Assembly (NCBI RefSeq): GCF_015291725.1
Contig: NZ_CP030038.1
Location: 3,089,001 to 3,153,000 of the forward strand
Direction of reading: 5' to 3'
From: Bradyrhizobium sp. CCBAU 51765
GTDB taxonomy: Bacteria > Pseudomonadota > Alphaproteobacteria > Rhizobiales > Xanthobacteraceae
DNA length: 64,000 nucleotides
Of this stretch, positions 26,882-33,433 are shown piece after piece; the stretch's first letter is position 1, and each line of letters begins with the position of its first letter. The notes beneath the pieces are model-generated. The model was not told where the DNA came from. It saw only the letters and a program-made list of their open reading frames with translations, and did not search any database. Both the position numbers and the translations under genes were made by a program.

Positions 26882-27622
26882 GTGCTCCTAGCTGTCTTCT
26901 CGGATATCCACGGCAACCGGCAGGCGTTTGAAGCTTGCTTGAAGATCGCCCGTGCGAAGGGCGCGGAGCGCTTCGTCCTGCTCGGCGATTTCGTGGGCTA
27001 TGGCGCCGATCCGGAATGGGTGGTGGATACCGCGATGGAGCTCGTTGCGCAGGGCGCCGTCGCCGTGCGCGGCAATCATGATCAGGCGGTCAATTCCTCG
27101 GCCGAGACCATGAACGCCGAGGCGCAGATCGCGATCGAATGGACCCGCGGCCGGCTCGACACCGCGCAGCGGCGGTTCCTGGCCGAATTGCCGATGCTGG
27201 TGGAGGACAGTGACCGCCTGTTCGTGCATTCGGAGGCCTCCAGCCCCCAGCGCTGGCACTATGTCCGCTCGACGGTGGACGCCGCCAAGAGCCTGATCGC
27301 GACGCCTGCCCATGTCACGTTCTGCGGCCACATCCATCGCCCCGCGCTCTATTCGATGTCGGTGACGGCCAAGATGACGAGCTTCGTGCCAAAGACCGAC
27401 GTCCCCGTGCAGCTCCTGCGCGGACGGCAATGGCTCGCCGTGCTCGGCTCGGTCGGCCAGCCCCGCGACGGCGATCCCTCGGCGTCCTTCGTGCTGTTCG
27501 ACACGGACTCATGCCAGCTCACCTATTGCCGCGCACCCTATGACATTGCGACCGCGGCAAGCAGGATTCGCGACAATGGGCTGCCGCCCTGGCTGGCCGA
27601 CAGGCTGTCGCAGGGGCGCTGA
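26882..27622 (+). CDS. Calcineurin-like metallophosphoesterase
   Basis: 246 residues, cytoplasmic. The dinuclear metal-site motifs occur in order: VFSDIHGN (D-x-H), LLGDFVGYG (GD), VRGNHD (GNH[D]), VHSEASS and FCGHIHRPA (GHxH). This is the YfcE/MJ0936-like single-domain class that acts on phosphodiesters or on phosphoproteins. The GTG at 26882 starts VLLAVFSDIH; a purine-rich GGAGGG lies just upstream, though its spacing is short and TTG 26864 is the alternative. The kinase gene begins 5 bases after its stop, so phosphatase and kinase are co-expressed. Confidence 0.85.
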   Translation: MLLAVFSDIHGNRQAFEACLKIARAKGAERFVLLGDFVGYGADPEWVVDTAMELVAQGAVAVRGNHDQAVNSSAETMNAEAQIAIEWTRGRLDTAQRRFLAELPMLVEDSDRLFVHSEASSPQRWHYVRSTVDAAKSLIATPAHVTFCGHIHRPALYSMSVTAKMTSFVPKTDVPVQLLRGRQWLAVLGSVGQPRDGDPSASFVLFDTDSCQLTYCRAPYDIATAASRIRDNGLPPWLADRLSQGR

Positions 27623-27627
27623 CCGCG

Positions 27628-29067
27628 ATGCCGAAACCCCTGGTCAAGTCAGGCGCGGAGATCGACGGTTACACCATCGGTGAATGCGTGCATGCCGGCG
27701 GCATGGCGACGCTGTGGGCCGTCACCCATCCGGGCATCGACGTGCCCTTGCTGATGAAGATCCCGCGGGTGTCGGAGGGCGAGGATCCCGCCGCGATCGT
27801 CTCCTTCGAGATGGAGATGATGATCCTGCCGCGGCTCGCGGGTCCGCACGTGCCGGCCTGCTTCGGCACCGGTGATTTCGCCCACCAGGCCTATGTCGTG
27901 ATCGAGCGCATCCCGGGCGCCACGCTCTACAAGCGGCTGCCCGACCTGCCGCTGCCTTACGACGAGGCGCGGCAGCTCGTCGCCAGGATCGCAACTGCGC
28001 TTGCTGATTTGCACCGGCAGAACGTGATCCATCACGATATCAAGCCGAGCAGCATCATGTTCCGCGATTCCGGCGAGGCGGTGCTGATCGACTACGGGCT
28101 GTCGCATCACAACCACCTGCCGGATCTCCTGCAGGAGGAATTCCGCCTGCCTTACGGCACCGCGCCCTACATGGCACCCGAGCGGCTGTCAGGGGTGCGC
28201 GACGATCCGCGCAGCGACCTGTTCTCGCTCGGCGTGCTGCTCTATTTCTTCACGACCGGCGAGCGGCCGTTCGGTGAGGGCGAGACGCTGCGCGCGATGC
28301 GGCGCCGGCTCTGGCGCGACCCGCATCCGCCGCGGAAACTCCGCGCCGACTATCCGCCCTGGCTTCAGGAGGTGGTGTTGCGGTGTCTCGAGATCGAACC
28401 GGTGTGGCGCTACCCGACGGCGTCCCAGCTCGCCTTCGATCTCGCCCATCCGGACCAGGTCAAGCTCACCGCGCGCTCGGAGCGGGTGAAACGTGATCCG
28501 CTCAGCGTCGCCTGGCGGCGTCGTTTCAACCTTGGCGTCATGGCGCCGCGCGCGAAATCGGACGTCGCGGCCCAGATCGCATCGAGCCCGATCCTCGCTG
28601 TCGCGCTCGACACCGTGGAGGGCGCACCGGAGCTGAACGAGGCGCTGCGCGTGACCACCGAGCGCATCCTCGCCACCTTGCCGTCGGCGCGGCTCGCCTG
28701 CGTCAACGTGCTCAAGCTGAACCGGATCGCGATCGACCGGACGCTGGACGAGCAGGGCTCCAACAAGCATATCGACCGCCTGGTTGCGCTCAGGCATTGG
28801 GCGACGCCGCTCAAGCTGGATGAGAGCCGGCTGACGGCCCATGTGCTGGAGTCGGTCGATCCCGCCGCCGCGATCCTGGAATTCGCCGAGGCCAACCAGG
28901 TCGACCACGTCATCATCGGCGCACGGCAGAACTCGTTCAGGCGCACGCTGCTCGGCAGTGTCTCGGCCAAGGTGGCCGCGGAAGCGAGCTGCACCGTCAC
29001 CGTGGTGCGGCCGCAGCGGCTGGCTGGCAATGTCGGCGACTCAGATGGCGGCGACAGGGCGGGATAG
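27628..29067 (+). CDS. Ser/Thr protein kinase fused to a universal stress protein domain
   Basis: 479 residues. An N-terminal Hanks-type kinase (about 12-275) has the glycine loop as CVHAGGMATLW, ATP lysine K44 (LLMKIPR), catalytic loop HHDIKPSS with D137, a DYG in place of DFG at 155-157, and APYMAPERLSG. A C-terminal UspA-type domain (about 310-475) ends with the nucleotide-loop pattern VIIGARQNSFRRTLLGSVSA and the strand CTVTVVRP. There is no transmembrane segment. The pairing of kinase and phosphoesterase suggests reversible phosphorylation of a shared target. All key kinase residues are present, so activity is expected. Confidence 0.88.
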   Translation: MPKPLVKSGAEIDGYTIGECVHAGGMATLWAVTHPGIDVPLLMKIPRVSEGEDPAAIVSFEMEMMILPRLAGPHVPACFGTGDFAHQAYVVIERIPGATLYKRLPDLPLPYDEARQLVARIATALADLHRQNVIHHDIKPSSIMFRDSGEAVLIDYGLSHHNHLPDLLQEEFRLPYGTAPYMAPERLSGVRDDPRSDLFSLGVLLYFFTTGERPFGEGETLRAMRRRLWRDPHPPRKLRADYPPWLQEVVLRCLEIEPVWRYPTASQLAFDLAHPDQVKLTARSERVKRDPLSVAWRRRFNLGVMAPRAKSDVAAQIASSPILAVALDTVEGAPELNEALRVTTERILATLPSARLACVNVLKLNRIAIDRTLDEQGSNKHIDRLVALRHWATPLKLDESRLTAHVLESVDPAAAILEFAEANQVDHVIIGARQNSFRRTLLGSVSAKVAAEASCTVTVVRPQRLAGNVGDSDGGDRAG

Positions 29068-29092
29068 CGCGCCTGGCTCTTGCGGGTTTGGA

Positions 29093-29275
29093 TCAGGCCG
29101 CGTGGGCGGAGCGCTTGCGGCGGATGGGCCAGGAGAATTCCGGGCCGGGTTCGCCGTGATCCGCGCCGCCGCCGAAATACTGGATGATCTCGCGGCAAGG
29201 CTCGCAACTGAACAGGTTACGCGACGCGGACGCCTTGGTCATTTCCTTCAGGCAGTTCGGGCAATGCGGCTTCAT
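29093..29275 (-). CDS. Small zinc-ribbon-like protein
   Basis: 60 residues starting MKPHCPNCLKEM. Two CxxC knuckles (CPNC and CEPC), 23 residues apart, suggest one zinc site. The C-terminus is basic (PIRRKRSAHAA). A TTG start five codons upstream is possible. No family is named. It is opposite in direction to the kinase gene and converges on it with 25 bases between. Confidence 0.55.
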   Translation of the reverse strand: MKPHCPNCLKEMTKASASRNLFSCEPCREIIQYFGGGADHGEPGPEFSWPIRRKRSAHAA

Positions 29276-29300
29276 CAGTATCGAGTCCAATCCAGAATCT

Positions 29301-29480
29301 TCAATGCCGGTTCGGTGACCGGAGCGGGTAATCCAGGTCCGCCGTTTCCTCGCCCGGATCGTCCCGCATCTCGCCTTCGGCGAGTTCGAGCCGACCGAAG
29401 AAGTAGTCGAGGCCCGGATGCGGACGACGCGGGATACGGCACCTGCGCTTCGGCTGGCGCTTCACGAGCGCGAATTGCAC
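29301..29480 (-). CDS. Possible small charged protein
   Basis: A GTG start gives 59 residues, VQFALVKRQPKRRCRIPRRP then HPGLDYFFGRLELAEGEMRD, ending PLRSPNRH. It begins 4 bases beyond the stop of the small membrane protein on the same strand, which suggests an operon, but the ribosome site is weak. No family is recognised. Confidence 0.35.
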   Translation of the reverse strand: MQFALVKRQPKRRCRIPRRPHPGLDYFFGRLELAEGEMRDDPGEETADLDYPLRSPNRH

Positions 29481-29484
29481 GGCG

Positions 29485-29619
29485 TCAGATCCGATTGCGA
29501 CGGACGCTGCGCGCCGAACGTACCGGGACCTGCACCGGTCCGGTCGAAGGGCCGAACAGAACAAACGCACTGAAACCAATCCACAACGCCACGCCAGTCC
29601 AGACCAGGGTCGTCGTCAT
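29485..29619 (-). CDS. Single-helix membrane microprotein
   Basis: 44 residues, MTTTLVWTGVALWIGFSAFV onward: one transmembrane helix then a basic tail (PVRSARSVRRNRI). GGGAG lies 8 bases before the ATG, a good ribosome site. The positively charged end should stay cytoplasmic. Function is unknown. Confidence 0.55.
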   Translation of the reverse strand: MTTTLVWTGVALWIGFSAFVLFGPSTGPVQVPVRSARSVRRNRI

Positions 29620-29750
29620 GATGTGCTCCCGTGAAAAACAGGCAAGAACCACTAGCAGTGATTTGCGCGAATCAGGGAAGTCCGGAGGAGTACGGAACGA
29701 GGTTGCAATTTTCAGCAATTGCCCACTGCAGCGCCTGGAGGCGCTCCAGT

Positions 29751-30317
29751 TTATTGCGCGGGCGACCGCCGCACCTTTCCGGCGCGTGCGCCCTCGAGGA
29801 TATCCCGGACGCGCGGAGCGTTTCGAACACAGCGAAACCCGTAGCGGCCGGTGTAGTCGGTATCGGGCGAACGCGTCGATCGCCCTGATGCGAAGTTGAG
29901 ATGGCCGGTGCCGCCGCCGATGTCGAGAATTTCGAACGCAGTGTCCATCGCCCGGAACGGCGTCTGGCTGACGGTCCGTCTGCCCCAGGCCGTTCGCAGG
30001 ATCAGCGCGCGGCGATCGGTGATCACATAGAGCGTCTGCAGGTCGTGCAGCAGCATCACCAGCGGAGCGGCAGCCATCGCAACTCCGAGCATCATGAGAG
30101 GTTGGGCTGCTTGGTCGATCCAATCGTTCCTGACGGCGACGGCGGTCAGCAACAGCCAGGGGACGCCGATCCACCACAGACATCGCCACATGATCATCCG
30201 GGCAACGCCGTCGGGCTGGCCCTGCCAGACCACCCGCTCGCCGTCCTGCAAGGTCTCGGCGAGCAGGCGCCGCAAGCCTGCCAGGAAGGGAGTGGCACGG
30301 ATCTCATCCATTCCCAT
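29751..30317 (-). CDS. PH-like (bPH) domain membrane protein
   Basis: 188 residues. An N-terminal helix region is followed by two transmembrane segments at about residues 44-90 (MWRCLWWIGVPWLLLTAVAV and MMLGVAMAAAPLVMLL). The C-terminal domain has YVITDRRALILRTAWGRRTV and DIGGGTGHLNFAS, typical of bacterial PH domains of the YdbT/YvbH type. It starts MGMDEIRATPFL; either ATG (30317 or 30311) could be used. Role unknown; such proteins are often envelope-stress related. Confidence 0.65.
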   Translation of the reverse strand: MGMDEIRATPFLAGLRRLLAETLQDGERVVWQGQPDGVARMIMWRCLWWIGVPWLLLTAVAVRNDWIDQAAQPLMMLGVAMAAAPLVMLLHDLQTLYVITDRRALILRTAWGRRTVSQTPFRAMDTAFEILDIGGGTGHLNFASGRSTRSPDTDYTGRYGFRCVRNAPRVRDILEGARAGKVRRSPAQ

Positions 30318-30360
30318 TGGTCGCTGCGGCCATAAGGCCGGTTCGGCGCGCGAATGGAGG

Positions 30361-31062
30361 TCAGATGGCCTCGCCGCGGGCTCCCAGCGCGGCGTTGCGG
30401 ATCGCGGCGATGTTGGCCTTGTAGGCGTCCTGCGTGCCGCCCCTGAACACGGAGGTGCCGGCGACGAAGGCGTTGGCGCCGGCCGCCGCGAGCGCGCCGG
30501 CAACGTCAGGGCCGACGCCGCCGTCGACCTCGATGTCGATCGGACGGCCCGCCGTCATCGCGCGGATGTCGCGGATCTTGCCGATCGCGGAGGGGATGAA
30601 AGCCTGGCCGCCGAAGCCGGGGTTGACCGACATCACCAGCACGAGGTCGACGAGGTCGAGGACGTATTCGAGCGCGCTGATCGGCGTCGCCGGATTGAGC
30701 GAGACGCCGGCCTTCTTGCCGAGCGCGCGGATCGCCTGCAGCGAGCGGTGCAGGTGGGGACCTGCCTCCGCATGCACGGTGATGTGGTCGCAGCCGGCTT
30801 TCGCGAAGGCCTCGAGATAGGGATCGCAGGGCGAGATCATCAGATGCGCGTCGAAGATCTTCCTGGTGTGCGGACGCATCGCCTTGATGATATCGGGACC
30901 GTAGGAGATGTTCGGAACGAAGTGCCCGTCCATCACGTCGAGATGGATCCAGTCGGCGCCGGCGGCATCCACCGCGCGCACCTCCTCGCCGAGCTTGGAG
31001 AAGTCCGAGGCCAGGATCGAGGGCGCGATGGCCAGGGGGCGGGGGGCGAAGGCTTGGGTCAT
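30361..31062 (-). CDS. rpe: Ribulose-phosphate 3-epimerase
   Basis: Interconverts ribulose-5-phosphate and xylulose-5-phosphate in the pentose phosphate and Calvin pathways. The 233-residue TIM barrel shows [17 protein letters not shown], the metal ligands in [16 protein letters not shown] and [22 protein letters not shown], and the phosphate loop [12 protein letters not shown]. No cbb or other pentose-phosphate gene is next to it, so it is the housekeeping copy. Confidence 0.96.
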   Translation of the reverse strand: MTQAFAPRPLAIAPSILASDFSKLGEEVRAVDAAGADWIHLDVMDGHFVPNISYGPDIIKAMRPHTRKIFDAHLMISPCDPYLEAFAKAGCDHITVHAEAGPHLHRSLQAIRALGKKAGVSLNPATPISALEYVLDLVDLVLVMSVNPGFGGQAFIPSAIGKIRDIRAMTAGRPIDIEVDGGVGPDVAGALAAAGANAFVAGTSVFRGGTQDAYKANIAAIRNAALGARGEAI

Positions 31063-31312
31063 GGCGCGTTTTCCCGTGGCGGCCGTGAAAGATGGCCTCG
31101 CCTAACATGGGCCTCCGTGGCGGGCAATGCAGGGAAGCCGTGCTTCCTGTGGGCGGAAATTTCTGCCGCGGCCGGCACGAATTGCCGGTGTTCCCCGGCG
31201 GTGCCGAGCGCGGCGGAGGCGGATTTCATTGAGCTTTTCACGATGGCACGACGCTTGCTGACGTCAGTCCGGAACATTGGCTGCGGCGTGCCGCATCGGT
31301 TGGAGTTGTGCA

Positions 31313-32098
31313 ATGTTGTTCGCCCTTGGTGCGGTATCGAGTGCGCTCGGCGCGATCCAGTCGCTGACGAACTCGAAATCATCCTCATCGACGCAGAAGA
31401 CGGGATCGACGCAAGGCGCGACCAACCCGTTCGCGATCGACAGCGGCAGCAGCACGACCACTGGCGCCACCTCGTCGGTCAATTCGGGCAGATATCCGCA
31501 GATCTCGGCGGAGACGATGAACGCGCTGTTCGCGGCGCAGGGCCAGTCGACGGACACGAGCGGCGCGACCAGTTCATCCTCGACTGGGTCGGCGTCTTCG
31601 GCATCGAAGAGTCCCGAGGATGCGCTGAAGGACCTGTTCTCGCAGATCGATGGCGACGGTGACGGCAAGATCACCAAGTCCGAGTTCGAGGACGCCCTCG
31701 GCGCGGGCGGCACCAATCTGGCCAAGGCCGACGAGGTGTTCTCGAAGATGGACGCGAATGCGGATGGCGACATCAATCTCGGAGAGATGACGAAGGCGCT
31801 GCGGGGCGGCCACGGCGATCAGGCGCAGGGCGCCGGCGGCTCGGGCGGTGGTTCGGACTCCTCGTCGCAATCCGGCGGCGGCTCGACGTCGGCCACGACG
31901 ACCAATGCCGATGGCTCGACCACCACCACCGTCACCTATGCCGACGGATTCAAGATGTCGACCACCGTGCCTGGCGCCTCCAGCAGTTCGAATGCCAACG
32001 GCGGCGGCAATTCGCCCTATGACTGGTTCGGGCAGATGATGCAGCGTCAGGCGCAGGCTTCGGCGGGGTCGGCTTCATCAATGTCGATGAGCGTGTAA
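31313..32098 (+). CDS. EF-hand calcium-binding, low-complexity protein
   Basis: 261 residues. Two canonical EF-hands lie in the middle: loop DGDGDGKITKSE in FSQIDGDGDGKITKSEFEDA and loop DANADGDINLGE in FSKMDANADGDINLGEMTKA, at about residues 115-170. The flanks are Ser/Thr/Gly-rich (for example SKSSSSTQKTGSTQ and GGSGGGSDSSSQSGGGST). Residues 1-15 (MLFALGAVSSALGAI) are weakly hydrophobic; a classical signal peptide is doubtful. ATG 31313 has GGAG 9 bases upstream. Such rhizobial EF-hand proteins may buffer or sense calcium outside the membrane. rpe is divergent. Confidence 0.8.
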   Translation: MLFALGAVSSALGAIQSLTNSKSSSSTQKTGSTQGATNPFAIDSGSSTTTGATSSVNSGRYPQISAETMNALFAAQGQSTDTSGATSSSSTGSASSASKSPEDALKDLFSQIDGDGDGKITKSEFEDALGAGGTNLAKADEVFSKMDANADGDINLGEMTKALRGGHGDQAQGAGGSGGGSDSSSQSGGGSTSATTTNADGSTTTTVTYADGFKMSTTVPGASSSSNANGGGNSPYDWFGQMMQRQAQASAGSASSMSMSV

Positions 32099-32111
32099 GC
32101 GCGCTCCAAGG

Positions 32112-32324
32112 CTAACCCGCATATTCGCGCGTGATGTCACGATAGACATAACGGTCGCGGATCTCGCGATTGAAGAACGTCCCTTTTGAGCGCGCTTGAC
32201 CGAATGCAGCGGCGGTCTCGGGCGGAACGTCCTCGTAGAGGTAGATCCTTCCGCTGACGAAAGTCACCTTCAGCTCGCGCGTGCCTGGCGCATATCGAAA
32301 GAATCGGATCACGGACGACGGCAT
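32112..32324 (-). CDS. KTSC domain protein
   Basis: 70 residues, essentially a single KTSC domain: an N-terminal FFRYAPGTRELKVTFVSGRI, then YLYEDVPPE and the SKGTFFNREIRDRYVYRD end. The domain is often linked to lysyl-tRNA synthetase or to phage proteins, with unknown function. It ends 14 bases from the stop of the EF-hand gene, which faces it. Confidence 0.75.
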   Translation of the reverse strand: MPSSVIRFFRYAPGTRELKVTFVSGRIYLYEDVPPETAAAFGQARSKGTFFNREIRDRYVYRDITREYAG

Positions 32325-32379
32325 GGCGAAACACCTCGGTCCGCCGGGACAACGCCGTGTCCGCGGTTTCGTTTCCCGC

Positions 32380-33375
32380 CTAGCCGAACTTGTCCTTCCA
32401 TGCCGGCAGTGCACCGGGGAACGGCAGCGCGGTCGCGCTGTACACGCCGCTTGCGATCGCGCGTGCGACCACGTTGGCGGCGACCATGCCGAGCTCGGTG
32501 AGCTCCACCAGCGGCTCGATCGGCTTTTCGCAGGTGGCCGCGGCAAACAGCACGTCGCCGTCGAGCGGAGCGTGCACCGGATAGATCGCGCGGGCAAATC
32601 CGGTCTGCGCGATCATCGCGAGCCGCTTGGCCTGCGCCTTGCTCAGGATCGCGTCGGTGACGACGAGGCCGATCGTGGTGTTCTCGCGCTCACTCGCGGC
32701 CGGCCCGCCCTTGATGCGCATCGCCAGCATGTCGGGCGTGAACGCAGGCGGCAGGCCCCGTCCGCCGAACTCGCCGTTCTCCTCGAACGGCGCGGCCCAG
32801 AACCAGGGACCGTTGCCGACGGTGACGCTGCCGACCGCGTTCACCACCATGATCGCGGCGACCTTGACGCCGTTCGTCGTGACGGCCGACGCCGAGCCGA
32901 TCCCGCCCTTGAAGGTGGCGGTGGTCGCACCCAGGCCCGCACCGACGCTGCCGAGCGCGAAATCGGTGCCGGCGGCGGCGGCGGCGGCATAGCCGAGATC
33001 GCGATAGGGCGAGAAGCGGCCCCAGGCCTTGTTGCCGCCGTTGAGCAGGTCGAACACGATCGCGCCCGGAACGAGGGGGACCACGGCCTCCCGGACCCTG
33101 AAGCCGCGCCCCTGTTCGGCGAGCCAGGCCTGCACGCCGCCGCCGGCATCGAGGCCGAAGGCGGAGCCGCCGGAAAGCGCGATCGCATCGACCCGCTCGA
33201 CGGTATTGGCGACGTCGAGCGTCGAGGCCTCGCGCGTACCTGGGCCGCCGCCGCGGACGTCGATCGCCGCGACGGCCGGCTGGTCGAAAATGATGGCGGT
33301 CGTGCCGGAGGCCACTTCCGTATTCTCGGCATGGCCGACCCGGACGCCGGCGATATCGGTGAGAAGGTTTTTCAA
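32380..33375 (-). CDS. P1 family peptidase (DmpA/endotype aminopeptidase-like)
   Basis: 331 residues. It begins LKNLLTDIAGVRVGHAEN after the start codon, and has GGGPGTREASTLDVAN, ALSGGSAFGLDAGGGVQAWL and the NTTIGLVVTDA segment. Members self-cleave before a Ser or Thr that becomes the N-terminal nucleophile; the Thr in NTTIG is the likely candidate. I inferred TTG 33375 as start because homologous N-termini begin at this point and GAGG lies 7 bases upstream, while the longer frame would run into the kinase gene. Substrate is probably short or beta-peptides. Confidence 0.8.
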   Translation of the reverse strand: MKNLLTDIAGVRVGHAENTEVASGTTAIIFDQPAVAAIDVRGGGPGTREASTLDVANTVERVDAIALSGGSAFGLDAGGGVQAWLAEQGRGFRVREAVVPLVPGAIVFDLLNGGNKAWGRFSPYRDLGYAAAAAAGTDFALGSVGAGLGATTATFKGGIGSASAVTTNGVKVAAIMVVNAVGSVTVGNGPWFWAAPFEENGEFGGRGLPPAFTPDMLAMRIKGGPAASERENTTIGLVVTDAILSKAQAKRLAMIAQTGFARAIYPVHAPLDGDVLFAAATCEKPIEPLVELTELGMVAANVVARAIASGVYSATALPFPGALPAWKDKFG

Positions 33376-33433
33376 GACGGCCTCGTCGTTGAGAGCATTT
33401 CGCGATCTGCGATAGCGCAGCGATGCTGCAGGC

